A stretch of DNA of 46,585 nucleotides, from the IMG/VR virus record IMGVR_UViG_3300045933_000150, positions 1 to 46,585 of that record, one strand, 5' to 3'. A program made the position numbers and the translations under genes. Positions 14,360 to 23,317 of the stretch are shown in pieces. The notes under the pieces are model-generated. The model saw only the letters and a program-made list of their open reading frames with translations, did no database searches and had not been told where the DNA came from. Positions within the stretch are counted from its first letter, which is position 1; each line of letters starts with the position of its first letter. Source of the stretch: a virus.

Positions 14360-15331
14360 ACGCTTCAGCGTCTCCGGGCTGATCTCGCCCAGTGGCTTTT
14401 GCGGTCCAACGGCTTCCGGCATCCCCTGGTTTTGAAGCTCCAGAATCCGCAGCATGACTTCCTGAAGGGCCTGCTTTTTCTGCCGATCCTGCTCGGCCAT
14501 TGCCGCCATGGCTGCCGGATTCCCGTAAGGCCCCATGGCCTGAGCAACCGCCGGAGACATCATCTTCTCCTGAGGGTTGATCGCCAGGATGTCGGCCTCG
14601 ATACCCTTGAAGTCCTCCTCGGTCGGGAACTGCCGGCCCTGACCGCCGAGCGCGATCCGGCGCGCAAGCTCAAGGACAACTTCGTCCTGGTCCTGGATCG
14701 GAATCCGTGACATGACCCGGGCGAAGGCATGCGCCAGGTCGTCACGCTTCATCGTCCCCAGGACTTCAGGTCGAAGGTCGTTGTTCCCCGGGAAGGTGGT
14801 GTTCTGGAGACGGGAGATACCGATCTGCCTAGGCGTCGTCTTCCCCTGCATGACCGCCTCGAGCTCTTGTGCTTCCTCCTCCGAAGAAAGCAGCCCCGAT
14901 TCCCGGGCCTTCGTGATCGGCGTGGCGCGGGATTCGATGACCGCTTCTGGAAGCTTGGTCAGCTTCTGCTCGTGGATGATCTTCGCTTGCCTCTCCTCGT
15001 GAGGGAACTGCTTTGTCTCCTTGAACTGCCGGTCCTTGGTTGCTTCCGCAACCTCCTCGGCGATGCGGAGCCTGTCGATGTCCTGGCGCCCGGTCTCGAT
15101 CTCCCGATTCTGTGCCAACTCCGCGCCCTTGTGCTCAAGACCCCCGACGACGCCGTAGATCGACCCCCCGGCCTGAGCCAGGTTCCCGGTGGCGTTCAAG
15201 GCGGCGATCAACTGGGCGAAGCGGGCGTCCTTCGAGCGCTTCTTCTCACTCCGGGCGTCGAGCGCCCGCTGGTTCAGGTTGCCGATGATCTGCGCCGACT
15301 GCGCTCCGCTGATACTGGGGTACCTGGCCAT
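14336..15331 (-). CDS. Putative internal virion protein, 331 aa
   Basis: Starts ARYPSISGAQSAQIIGNLNQ. Residues 20-130 are mostly charged coiled coil with a Gly-rich interruption (GGSIYGVVGGLEHKG). The rest is helical, with Gln/Met-rich segments (AEQDRQKKQALQEVMLRIL). The position between portal-proximal tail genes and the 893-aa ejection protein, and the mix of coil and Gly/Ala segments, fit an ejected head protein of a short-tailed phage. No enzymatic motif is seen. Confidence 0.5.
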   Translation of the reverse strand: MARYPSISGAQSAQIIGNLNQRALDARSEKKRSKDARFAQLIAALNATGNLAQAGGSIYGVVGGLEHKGAELAQNREIETGRQDIDRLRIAEEVAEATKDRQFKETKQFPHEERQAKIIHEQKLTKLPEAVIESRATPITKARESGLLSSEEEAQELEAVMQGKTTPRQIGISRLQNTTFPGNNDLRPEVLGTMKRDDLAHAFARVMSRIPIQDQDEVVLELARRIALGGQGRQFPTEEDFKGIEADILAINPQEKMMSPAVAQAMGPYGNPAAMAAMAEQDRQKKQALQEVMLRILELQNQGMPEAVGPQKPLGEISPETLKRLGISPAR

Positions 15332-15335
15332 GGGT

Positions 15336-15812
15336 CTATCCTAGGATCTTGTTGACTGAACCGAGAACACCGCCGCCGCGCTTCTTACGCTTCTGGACCG
15401 GAGGGGCAAAGCTGGCCTCGAGGCCCTGAAGCCCGATCATCTGACCGCCGCGGGGTAGCTGGACAGACTGGGCACCGCTCACCTGTGGGGACTGCCCGAG
15501 AATCATGCCGGCCTGGCGAAAGAGGTCCTGGCGGCGGGCCTCGTCCCGGGCCTTGAGGGAGGGCAACAGCTCCTCCGGGAGCCCAGGACGCGAGTAGATC
15601 GCAGCCCCCGGGGAGACCCCCGGGAGAGGAGCCGGCCCCTGGCTTCGCATGAGGGCCGATGGCTGGGGCATGACCGCCTGGTTCGGGTTCTGGAGACCCT
15701 GGTTCAGGGCCGACGTCCGGGCCGGGAGTCCGTAGACCAGAGCCTCAGCCACCCGGTCGCGGTCGGAGGTCGGCACATCGGCCAGTGGGTTTGAGTAGCG
15801 CGAGCGGATCAT
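15336..15812 (-). CDS. Hypothetical virion-associated protein, 158 aa
   Basis: Basic, Pro/Gln/Gly-rich protein (NQGLQNPNQAVMPQPSAL) with a helix (LKARDEARRQDLFRQAGMIL) and a C-terminal KRKKRGGG stretch. It overlaps the upstream gene by 4 bases (ATGA). The low complexity and its place between two putative internal proteins suggest a small head or ejection component. No family is recognised. Confidence 0.5.
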   Translation of the reverse strand: MIRSRYSNPLADVPTSDRDRVAEALVYGLPARTSALNQGLQNPNQAVMPQPSALMRSQGPAPLPGVSPGAAIYSRPGLPEELLPSLKARDEARRQDLFRQAGMILGQSPQVSGAQSVQLPRGGQMIGLQGLEASFAPPVQKRKKRGGGVLGSVNKILG

Positions 15813-16072
15813 GTGAGGCCGTAGATCTTCGAGATGATCCCTCCGAGCGAAGAACCACCCTGGAACCCCCCGAGTCCGGCTGCTGGACCGCCGATGATGC
15901 TGCCGCCGATGCCACCGATGCCGCCCAGGATGAGGGGGATCAGGTCCATGGTCCTCTGCTTACGGGCCTCCTCCTCCTCCTTCGAGCGCTGCTTCCGCGC
16001 CACCGCGGTCGCTTGCGATGCCTGAAGAGTCCTGGGGATGCCGCTCGTCGTCGTCGGGAAAGTGGCTGCCAT
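15809..16072 (-). CDS. Small Gly-rich membrane-active virion protein, 87 aa
   Basis: A charged N-terminal half (KQRSKEEEEARKQR) is followed by a Gly/Ile-rich hydrophobic stretch: DLIPLILGGIGGIGGSIIGG, then PAAGLGGF. The glycine-zipper pattern (GxxxG repeats) is what one expects of a protein that inserts in membranes, as ejection proteins do. A holin-like role is a weaker alternative. It overlaps the next gene by 4 bases. Confidence 0.5.
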   Translation of the reverse strand: MAATFPTTTSGIPRTLQASQATAVARKQRSKEEEEARKQRTMDLIPLILGGIGGIGGSIIGGPAAGLGGFQGGSSLGGIISKIYGLT

Positions 16073-16074
16073 GG

Positions 16075-16869
16075 CTACACGTACTGGAGTCCTTTCTTTC
16101 GTCCCTGGGGTTCAAGGAGTCCCGAGAGGTCGACCGGCCCGCGCTCGGTCTCAAGGAAGAGGTTCGCGAGCATCTCGTCGAACGCGGCCCGCATGGCGTC
16201 CTCGCGGGAGGTGATCCCGGTGAGGTCCCCGAGGGCCGCGCGGTCAGCCTCCTCCTGCTGGAAGTCGAGGTCCGAGAGCTGGCCCGAAAGCTCGATCGCC
16301 GCTCGCTGGGGGAGCATGGCTCGGTTGAGGAACCCACCAGATGAGGAGTAGACCCCGCCCTGGGCCTGTTCCTGCTGGAGCTGACGGAGGGCGTCCTGGG
16401 TGGCGACCGCTGTCCGGTCCTTCAGGGCCGAGGCTCGCTGGGTCTTGAGGTCGTTCCCCTGGGATACCCGCCGCATGGCGACCTCGCGGGCAAGCTGACT
16501 CGAGGGATCCATGCCCACGGCACCCCGGCCCCGAGCAAGCTCCTCGAAGCCACGGGCGCGGTCCTCCTCGGCACGCTGAAGATTCTCGAAGTTGAGCCCA
16601 GCCTCGAGGAGCGGGATGTCCTGCCGGCGAAGGGGTTGCCCACCGGCCGGGGCCAGGATGTCGGCTGCGGAGCCGAGGAGCGCTCGCTGGCGGTCAAGCT
16701 GCGCCTGCTGGTTCGCCTTCTTCCAGTTGGGAGCCCCCTGGGGGATCGAGGGCCGGGGCTGGAAGACGGGCTGGCGCGAGTAGGGCTGGGGGGCGTAGTT
16801 CCCGCCAGGAGCCTGCACCATGGGGAAGCGCCTGAGACGCTGTTCAAGTTCCGGGTTGATAAGTGACAT
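16075..16869 (-). CDS. Putative internal virion protein, 264 aa
   Basis: The N-terminal 55 residues are Pro/Gln-rich. The rest is a long charged helix set (LQRAEEDRARGFEELARGRG; QDALRQLQQEQAQGG). The first 26 bases overlap the 3' end of the S74-type gene. Composition and neighbours suggest a head-internal or ejection protein of a short-tailed phage. No motif identifies it precisely. Confidence 0.5.
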   Translation of the reverse strand: MSLINPELEQRLRRFPMVQAPGGNYAPQPYSRQPVFQPRPSIPQGAPNWKKANQQAQLDRQRALLGSAADILAPAGGQPLRRQDIPLLEAGLNFENLQRAEEDRARGFEELARGRGAVGMDPSSQLAREVAMRRVSQGNDLKTQRASALKDRTAVATQDALRQLQQEQAQGGVYSSSGGFLNRAMLPQRAAIELSGQLSDLDFQQEEADRAALGDLTGITSREDAMRAAFDEMLANLFLETERGPVDLSGLLEPQGRKKGLQYV

Positions 16870-17494
16870 CGTTCTTCTCCAACTTCGCGATCCTCGCTTC
16901 GAGGTCGTCGATCTTTTCTAGGGCGCATTGTACCGCACGGATGGCGATCCCGGCCAAGTCCCTGGCCGAGATCGAGGTCGGGTAGCCGACCCGGAAAGCA
17001 TGCCAGAGGTCCTCGACCGTTGGGCCGATCCGCTTGACCCCCAGCTCCTTTCGGTGCTCGAACTCGAAGACCGGGAGCTGGCGGATCCTGTCCACGATCT
17101 CGGCGTTCTCGATCCGGCGGATCGCCACCTTCTTCTCGTAGGTGCAAGGGGCGTCGGTCCACACCCCGGCCGAGGTGAGCTTGGCCCCGAGGTCAGTGGT
17201 CACGTAGTCCGCGGACCCGAAGCCGGCGTCCGAGTCCATGCTGAGCATCGACTGCCCATTCGAGTGGATCTCGACCGCCGCCCCATCCCCCTCGCTCTGC
17301 CTCACCACCTGACGGCGTGACTCCCGCTGCCCGCGGAAGTAGCGTTCGATGACGGTCAGGTCCCCCTCGGTAAACGAGCCCCCGAGGTTCTTCGTACTCA
17401 GGAGCCGGTCCTGGATGATCCTCGCCAGGGCGTCGATCGCCAGTTGCGTGTCCCGGTCCTTGGGACGGTGGATGTTGCCGAAGGGGGAGGTCAT
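16844..17494 (-). CDS. Stand-alone S74-type (intramolecular chaperone) domain protein, 216 aa
   Basis: Residues 1-110 hold a short helix and a beta-rich piece (DSDAGFGSADYVTTDLGAKL). Residues 112-207 follow the peptidase S74 plan: TDAPCTYEKKVAIRRIENAE, then VDRIRQLPVFEFEH, the GVKRIGPTVEDLWHAF block, a SISARDLAGIAIRAV helix and a final coiled coil. S74 domains trimerise and then cut themselves off phage fibres. Here the domain is a separate gene, and the usual Ser-Asp...Lys dyad region reads Thr-Asp with a wider gap to Lys121/122, so self-cleavage may be lost. It may act in trans on a fibre or spike. The S74 call rests on pattern only. Confidence 0.6.
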   Translation of the reverse strand: MTSPFGNIHRPKDRDTQLAIDALARIIQDRLLSTKNLGGSFTEGDLTVIERYFRGQRESRRQVVRQSEGDGAAVEIHSNGQSMLSMDSDAGFGSADYVTTDLGAKLTSAGVWTDAPCTYEKKVAIRRIENAEIVDRIRQLPVFEFEHRKELGVKRIGPTVEDLWHAFRVGYPTSISARDLAGIAIRAVQCALEKIDDLEARIAKLEKNDVTYQPGT

Positions 17495-17694
17495 CGCTTC
17501 GCCGCTTTCCGGTCCTCCATGAGGAGGCGCAACTCGCCCGCGATGTCGCGGAGGAGCTTGTCGAGGATGTCGATCGTGCTCTCGCGGGGGGCGCCCTCGT
17601 CGAGGATCTCAAGGCGAATCAGCCGAGCCACACGCTTCAGGTCATGGACGATGTCAAGGAGCCTGGCCTCGCGCCGCTCGTGGTCGTACCTCAT
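17491..17694 (-). CDS. Hypothetical helical protein, 67 aa
   Basis: Almost wholly helical and charged: EARLLDIVHDLKRVARLIRL, then ILDKLLRDIAGELRLLM. Probably a helical bundle or coiled coil. It overlaps the nozzle gene upstream and the S74-type gene downstream by 4 bases each, so it is made with the tail proteins. It may be an assembly factor; no direct evidence. Confidence 0.5.
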   Translation of the reverse strand: MRYDHERREARLLDIVHDLKRVARLIRLEILDEGAPRESTIDILDKLLRDIAGELRLLMEDRKAAKR

Positions 17695-19478
17695 GCCGAA
17701 CCTCCGAGCGCAACATCCTGCTCCCAGCCGCGGATGACGACCGGGGAGGTATTGTTGTTAGCAAACTCGTAGCGGAACTGGCGAGCCGAGGAACTGACAC
17801 GATTGCGGAAGACCGGGTCCACCATGTCGTACCCAAGCTGGATGTCGGTAGGGAAGTCCGAGTCGAGGAGCATCTTGATGTCGATCAGGGAGTCCTGAAG
17901 CTGGGGAACGAAGTCGACCATCAGCTCCCCGAGGATCTTCCAGCGGCTGGGCTCGTCGAGGTCGATCTTCCCGGATCGCCAGAGGAAGTCGATGACGTCG
18001 CCGTCGTCGGTGGTCCCCCCGTAGACCCCGGTCTTCCCGTTCCCGTCAGCAAAGCCGAGCGCCACCACGCGCTTCTTCGTCGTCCCGTCCGTCACCAACG
18101 CCGGGTAGGCAAGCGGGAAGGCGAAGGTCCAGGGCGACCAGACCGGGAACCCGACCTCCTCCGAGTAGCGGTAGAAGTAGACGAGGATCTTCTGGTTCGA
18201 CTGCTGGCCCGAGTCCGAGAAGCTCCAGAGGATGGCCCCCAGGTCATAGAGGTGGCAGGAGACACTGAAGCGGTCCCGGGCGAAGTTCCGGTTCACGATC
18301 CGTTCGTGGACGGGGCGCGAGATCGGGGTCGCCTGGGAGCCGTCGAAGACGTAGACCTCATCCTCCCCCAGGTAGTAGACAAGATCCCCGACCGCCTCTA
18401 CCGAGTGGTGGCCTACCGGACCCGAGCCCTCCCAGACCTTCCTGACGTAGATCGTGTCCTCGGAGTTTCCGTCGACCGCCCAGATCGACTTCCTTTTCCC
18501 GACGAAGAGGAGTCCGCGGTAAGCGAAGAGGGCGGTGATGGGATCCGAGTCCCCGGTCGAGCCGATGTCGACGAAGCCGACGATCGCGAAGGGCTTTCCG
18601 GGGGGGGTGAAGTAGAGGCGGTTCGGGAAGGCCGGGTCCCCGGCCGCAAACATGACGTCCGCCTGGTAGGTCATGAACTTGGGGATGGGGGCAATGCCAA
18701 TGGGAAGCGGGGCTGTCGAGGTCGAGGAGACATCCGAGTCCTTGACGTTGTCGTTGACGACGAAGGTCCCGGAGCCCGGGGTATGGTTGGCCTCGAGTGA
18801 AAAGTACCAGAGGTTCTCCCCGGCCGAGACCTTCCGGCGGTAGACCCTGACCTTGTCGACCCGGGTGTCCGAGGTGCGCTGGATCGTGATGTCGACCGAG
18901 GTGTTGAGGGCGTTGATCGCGTTCGGGGAGGAACTGGCGTTCGACTCCTGGCCCCAGGTGCTCGAGTAGTACGTGACCCGGTGCTCGTAGAGCCCGGTGA
19001 GGTTCCCTCCGGCGACGCTGGCCGAGAGGAGGTTCGGGACCGTGGGGAGTTCGGCGTTGAAGACCGAGATCCCGTCCGTGACCTTGAAGGTCGAGCCGTC
19101 ACAGAAGTAGACCCGGTTATTGACCCCGCTGAAGTCCACCGGCTCGCCGACAAGAGAACCGTCCGCCGAGAGTTCGACGGCACTGGCGGAGAGGGCGTTG
19201 ATCGAGACTGCGAAGAGCTTCCGTCCGACCTTCTCGAGGGTGACCGTGGTGCCGTCGTTCTTGACGTAGTCGAACATCCCGAGGGGGGTGCCCTCGTCGA
19301 AGAAGCTCGCGATCTCCTGGAACCCGGCACGCTTCTCGACCGGGCCTTCCCCCAGGACCACGTTCCGGCAGTCCTCGGCGTCGGTGACCGGGTTGAAGGC
19401 CGAGTCATAGGCATTGTTGATCCCGCGGAAAGCGGCCTTCCCGCTCTGGCCCTGGGCTGGGAACTTGACAGTCGGCAT
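17691..19478 (-). CDS. Tail nozzle or stabilisation-like protein, 595 aa
   Basis: The start PTVKFPAQGQSGKAAFRGIN is followed by a region (DAEDCRNVVLGEGPVEKRAG) typical of phage proteins that form the tail nozzle, where a short N-terminal strand leads into a beta-propeller-like series. Repeated beta blades follow (ALFAYRGLLFVGKRKSIWAV; DLVYYLGEDEVYVFDGS). This matches podovirus tail-tube B / stabilisation-type proteins by layout, size and gene order after the adaptor. It would form the tip of the short tail. Confidence 0.65.
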   Translation of the reverse strand: MPTVKFPAQGQSGKAAFRGINNAYDSAFNPVTDAEDCRNVVLGEGPVEKRAGFQEIASFFDEGTPLGMFDYVKNDGTTVTLEKVGRKLFAVSINALSASAVELSADGSLVGEPVDFSGVNNRVYFCDGSTFKVTDGISVFNAELPTVPNLLSASVAGGNLTGLYEHRVTYYSSTWGQESNASSSPNAINALNTSVDITIQRTSDTRVDKVRVYRRKVSAGENLWYFSLEANHTPGSGTFVVNDNVKDSDVSSTSTAPLPIGIAPIPKFMTYQADVMFAAGDPAFPNRLYFTPPGKPFAIVGFVDIGSTGDSDPITALFAYRGLLFVGKRKSIWAVDGNSEDTIYVRKVWEGSGPVGHHSVEAVGDLVYYLGEDEVYVFDGSQATPISRPVHERIVNRNFARDRFSVSCHLYDLGAILWSFSDSGQQSNQKILVYFYRYSEEVGFPVWSPWTFAFPLAYPALVTDGTTKKRVVALGFADGNGKTGVYGGTTDDGDVIDFLWRSGKIDLDEPSRWKILGELMVDFVPQLQDSLIDIKMLLDSDFPTDIQLGYDMVDPVFRNRVSSSARQFRYEFANNNTSPVVIRGWEQDVALGGSA

Positions 19479-20113
19479 CAGTCCTCGTCGACGTGGATGT
19501 ACTGGGCTCCCGCCCGCTGCCTGACCGCCGCCCCCTCCTCCATGCGTTTCATGTCGGCCTGGTACTCACCCTCCCAGGCGGAGAAGTCACGCTGCTCGGA
19601 GAGCATGGCGTCCCTGGCGGCCTGAAGAACCATGAAGCGGTGGAACTCGGAGGGGATCTCCGAGATGTCGCCATCGGCCGAGAGGTCGGCGAGCTTCTTT
19701 ATGTACCAGACCCGGAGCTCGAAGGCCGCGGTGGGGGCGACGACTCCGAGGAAGTTCCCGCGGAGGTAGAAGAGGGTGTCCTGCGGGGTTTCGCGCTTCT
19801 CCTCGTGGCGCCTGGCAAAGGTGACGAGTCTCGCCCTGACCGGGTGGTCGCCCTCGTAGACCCGCTCGGCGTGGAGGATGTCCTTCACCTTCGAGGGGAA
19901 GTTCCCCATGTCGAACTCGTGGGAGTCCTTGTTGATCTCGACCGAGACGTCCTGGCAGAGGGCAAAGTAGGTCTCGTCCTGGGCGTCAATGAGGTTCTGG
20001 GCGACCTCCTGGGCACGGTTCAAGAGAGTGCCCTTCGTGGTCCCTGGCCAGCGCTTCTCGTCCCGGTCGTCGACATAGATCCCGAAGAGGAGCTTCATTT
20101 CTGCGAAGGTCAT
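19478..20113 (-). CDS. Head-tail adaptor (tail tubular A-like), 211 aa
   Basis: Helical N terminus with TLLNRAQEVAQNLIDAQDET, followed by YFALCQDVSVEINKDSHEFD, DMGNFPSKVKDILHAERVYE, and a C-terminal RVWYIKKLADLS/EIPSEFHRFMV block. This order (helices, a strand ending in D-x-P/N-x-D, a W-Y strand, then EIPxEFHxxxV) is the pattern of phage adaptor proteins that ring the portal. It overlaps the nozzle gene by one base, as adaptor and nozzle genes usually adjoin. The call is by pattern. Confidence 0.65.
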   Translation of the reverse strand: MTFAEMKLLFGIYVDDRDEKRWPGTTKGTLLNRAQEVAQNLIDAQDETYFALCQDVSVEINKDSHEFDMGNFPSKVKDILHAERVYEGDHPVRARLVTFARRHEEKRETPQDTLFYLRGNFLGVVAPTAAFELRVWYIKKLADLSADGDISEIPSEFHRFMVLQAARDAMLSEQRDFSAWEGEYQADMKRMEEGAAVRQRAGAQYIHVDED

Positions 20114-23100
20114 GTTCCTGTGATTCCTCCTCCCGTGAGGTTCGAGGTGCCGGTGATCCCGGATCCGGTGACGTTCGAGGTCCCAGAGATCCCGCTCCCG
20201 GTGACGACCGGCTCCGTACAGTCAAGGCCGTCGCCCTCTGAGGGATCGACCGGGGGCTCGGGTTCAGGCTCCGCCTCGTCGGTTGTGAGGCCACTGAAGA
20301 GCCAAGCCGAGTGCCGCCAGTCCGTGGCCCCAACAAGGATCGTGTTCGGAGCCGGAGGGACCGTGAGGCAGGGGTGCATGCCCGAGGACCGGAAGCGATT
20401 GTTGAAGCTCGGGAGTCCCGGCGGCGGGGTCGGTGGGCCGGTGGGGGTGATCTCCCCCGTGTAAGCGGTCGGGGCGGACTCGTTCGGGACCGGCGAGGCG
20501 GTGTCGATGGCCGAGACCCGGTAGCGGTAGATGTGGTCGTTCTGGACCGAGTTGTCGGTATGGTTCGAGGCCACCGGGGAGGCAATCAGGATCTCGGGCT
20601 GCCAGACGGCGCCAAGCTTCTCGGCCCGGTAGACCCGGTAGCCGGCGAGGTCGGGTTCGGTGTTGTTGTTCCAGTCAAGGGACACGGTCGCGTCCCCTGG
20701 GGTGGCCAGGATCGGACTCGGAGTCGGGGTCGCCGGGGCGGTCAAATCGACAACGCCCACGAAAGCCTCGTGGGAATCGCCGCGACGAATCTTGACCTCG
20801 ATGCCGTTGAGAGTCCCCCCGAACCAGGTACCGTCGTCGATGGCGGCGAGGGTGGGGTAGACGGTTACCGTATTGGCGGTGGCGTAGAGGAAGGCGACGA
20901 AGTTCCTGGTCGTCGAGGAGGTCGGGCCGTTGAACTCGGTCCGGTAGACCCCGATCAGGGAGTCGTCGTAGCCGTAGGTGTTCTCGGGCGGGTAGAGGAT
21001 GGGAGTCGCGGAATCGCCGACCCCAGCATCGAGGAAGCCCTGGACGATCTGCTTCTCGGGGGTCGACGGCCGGATCATGATCTGTCGGAGCTTCGCGTTC
21101 GCGGCCTTCGACCAGGTACAGTCGGTGCCGTCAGAGTTACTCGGGACCGGGGGGACCTGGGTCTGCAGCTGGAAGAGCTGGGACCTCTTTCCGCCCTTCG
21201 TGGCGTGGGCATCGACCGTGGTGATGAGATCGTCCCAGATGAGGAGGATGGGGTAGGTGTACCCGGGGATCGTAGTGCCCGTCAGGTTCGTCACCAGGAA
21301 GTGGCGCTTGTAGCGGGAGCACTTGGTCGACCAGTAGAACTGGGCCAGGTTGAGGACGTGGTAGACGTAGCTCCCGGAGGCTCCCTGGGTAGGGCCGAAG
21401 GCCGTGGGGGTGAAGTTCCAAGCGGCGACTGACTGGAGGTGCGGGAGGTCGTCAGGCTCGGCGTTGACGGGCGGCCCGACATCCTTCGGCCAGCGCTGGC
21501 CCCCGTAGTTCGAGTAGCCGTTCGTGCCGGTAGGGGAGGTACGGGTACCGAAGAAGGTATCGGGATCGTTGACCCCGGTCTCGCCATCCTCGTAGGCTTG
21601 CTGAAAGCTAAAGCGTCGGTCGACCGCCGTGTCGTCCTCTGCGGCGTTGTAGATCCGGATCGTGTTATGGGCGAGGCCGCGCTTGTAGTAGCTCCAGTGG
21701 TGGCCCTGGCGAGAGGGGTTCGTTGGTGCCGAGAGGTCCTTGTAGGTGGTGTCGTCGCCGACATTGTGGTGCCCGGCATCAATCACTAGAGGCTCGAAGT
21801 CGCAGGCGATCTGAAAGTGCCCGGCCTCGCGGTGCGAGTGCCCTCCGGTGAAATACTTCGGGTGCGCCCAGCACATGGCCCAGCTCTCGCGGCCCGACTG
21901 CTTCCAGCCCGTCCGGACGCAGACATGCCCGGCGTTCACGAACTCGCGGTAGTAGTTCCCGCCGCCGTAGCCAGCGATCGTGGGTTCGGTGGCCGGGACT
22001 GCGGGGTTGTAGTAGAGGAGGGCGTGAAGGAGGTACGGACCCCACATCGACTGGTTGGCCTCGTCCCGCATCTCGGTCACCAGCCACTGGCACGCTTGAC
22101 CGTAGAGCGAGGAGTCCCGGTTCGCGATCTGGAGGAGGTGGACCTGGGTCATGGCCTGGAACTGGTAGCCGCCGTCCCCGGTGGTCACGTCCCCCTGCTG
22201 GAAGAAGCTCCAGTCCGCGCGCCAGTGCCAGAGTAGCCAGTGCCCCTGGAGCTTCCACCACGGTTCCGAATCCCACCATGAGGTCGCGAGCCCAGTCTCC
22301 ATGGCCGGGAACATGCGGACGTAGAAGCCCTCGTTGACGACGTTGTAGCCGAGGGAGCCGCAGCCCTTGTGAGTCCCGCCGTCCGAGTTCCCGAAGTGGC
22401 GGAAGACCGCGAAGTAGCTGTCGGCGTCAGTGCCGGCGTAGCGCCAGTCCATGACGTTGTCGATGTCGACGACCGCAGCGTTGTTCCTCGTGAGGTCGTT
22501 CGTGACCCCGTCCCCGGTCGTGAAGTCCTCCATGATCCCGATGAGGGAGAACTGGGTGAAGTTCAGGTCCCCGTGCGCCGTCCCCCAGATGAACTCGGTG
22601 TCGCTTCCGTCGATCCCCTGCCAGTCGACCCCGACGTTCGGGTTGTCCTTGATGAGGTTATAGCAGGTGGTCCGGATCGTGTGGCGGTTTGCGGTCGAGA
22701 AGTGGGTGTAGAGGAGCGTGTATCCCGTCGCCATCGACTGGATCGCAGTCCGGATGAAGCCCTTCGAGGTCGAGGTCGTGTAGGTGAAGTTCGCGAGGTC
22801 CATGACCCCGGCCATGGCGTGCGTGCGGTAGGCGGTATTCCCATCGAGCAGATAGACGAGACAGATATTCGCCATCTCCTCGACGTCACGGTTCCGGTAG
22901 TAGGTCGTCGGGCGCGTGAGGACGAAGTCCGCCCGGCCCTTCATGGTGGCGTAGTCGGCCGACCAGGAGGGGTTCGTCTTCCGGGAGTTGATGGTGGCGA
23001 AGGAGAGCGAGTGGTCGGAAGCGTTCGAGGAAGCCGTACAGGTTGCTCCCGAGGTTCCACCCGTCAGCGTGAGGCCAGAGGTTGCCGGCGACCCGCTCTC

Positions 23101-23316
23101 GGGCTCGTAAAGCAGGGGAGACGTCCCGTTCGCGGTGTTTGAGACTACCTTCCCCGATCCCCCCGACCACGAGACGGTCTCCCCATGTTGAAACGGTCCA
23201 TTCGTGATGGCCCCGATCGACACCTGCTGGCGATTAGAGATCCAGAGCCGTGGGTGCTTCCCCGAGACCGGCTTCTTCCAGGGGAGGAATGAACTGGGGT
23301 TGACGCTACTCGGCAT
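20110..23316 (-). CDS. Tailspike or depolymerase with heparinase II/III-like domain and FN3, 1068 aa
   Basis: ATG at 23316, directly after the previous gene's stop. Residues about 120-440 are helical with many Trp (alpha/alpha toroid-like). Residues 490-560 carry GGHSHREAGHFQIACDFEPL, VIDAGHH and LAHNTIRI, the block of heparinase II/III C-terminal domains (H493/H495, H500, D513, H550-N551). A beta-sandwich follows to about 850, then a fibronectin-III-like domain (865-960: LDWNNNTEPDLAGYRVYRAE) and a C-terminal repeat of GSGITGTSN units (1039-1068). Such enzymes break uronic-acid polysaccharides by elimination. In a phage tail cluster the likely role is to digest host capsule or exopolysaccharide. 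The substrate cannot be read from the sequence. Confidence 0.7.
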   Translation of the reverse strand: MPSSVNPSSFLPWKKPVSGKHPRLWISNRQQVSIGAITNGPFQHGETVSWSGGSGKVVSNTANGTSPLLYEPESGSPATSGLTLTGGTSGATCTASSNASDHSLSFATINSRKTNPSWSADYATMKGRADFVLTRPTTYYRNRDVEEMANICLVYLLDGNTAYRTHAMAGVMDLANFTYTTSTSKGFIRTAIQSMATGYTLLYTHFSTANRHTIRTTCYNLIKDNPNVGVDWQGIDGSDTEFIWGTAHGDLNFTQFSLIGIMEDFTTGDGVTNDLTRNNAAVVDIDNVMDWRYAGTDADSYFAVFRHFGNSDGGTHKGCGSLGYNVVNEGFYVRMFPAMETGLATSWWDSEPWWKLQGHWLLWHWRADWSFFQQGDVTTGDGGYQFQAMTQVHLLQIANRDSSLYGQACQWLVTEMRDEANQSMWGPYLLHALLYYNPAVPATEPTIAGYGGGNYYREFVNAGHVCVRTGWKQSGRESWAMCWAHPKYFTGGHSHREAGHFQIACDFEPLVIDAGHHNVGDDTTYKDLSAPTNPSRQGHHWSYYKRGLAHNTIRIYNAAEDDTAVDRRFSFQQAYEDGETGVNDPDTFFGTRTSPTGTNGYSNYGGQRWPKDVGPPVNAEPDDLPHLQSVAAWNFTPTAFGPTQGASGSYVYHVLNLAQFYWSTKCSRYKRHFLVTNLTGTTIPGYTYPILLIWDDLITTVDAHATKGGKRSQLFQLQTQVPPVPSNSDGTDCTWSKAANAKLRQIMIRPSTPEKQIVQGFLDAGVGDSATPILYPPENTYGYDDSLIGVYRTEFNGPTSSTTRNFVAFLYATANTVTVYPTLAAIDDGTWFGGTLNGIEVKIRRGDSHEAFVGVVDLTAPATPTPSPILATPGDATVSLDWNNNTEPDLAGYRVYRAEKLGAVWQPEILIASPVASNHTDNSVQNDHIYRYRVSAIDTASPVPNESAPTAYTGEITPTGPPTPPPGLPSFNNRFRSSGMHPCLTVPPAPNTILVGATDWRHSAWLFSGLTTDEAEPEPEPPVDPSEGDGLDCTEPVVTGSGISGTSNVTGSGITGTSNLTGGGITGT
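20113..20202 (-). repeat. Short tandem repeat at the end of the tailspike gene
   Basis: The last 30 codons encode three imperfect copies of a 10-residue unit of the form VTGSGITGTSN. The DNA shows GTGACG/CCGGA patterns every 30 bases. It may form a beta-stem or trimer cap, or be a recombination site for tailspike exchange. Confidence 0.5.
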
Positions 23317-23317
23317 G

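Noticed and set aside
20311-23142. Long + strand frames (up to 373 aa) opposite the tailspike gene
   Set aside because: Arg/Gly/Val-rich composition typical of antisense frames in G+C-rich DNA; the - strand shows clear protein domains.
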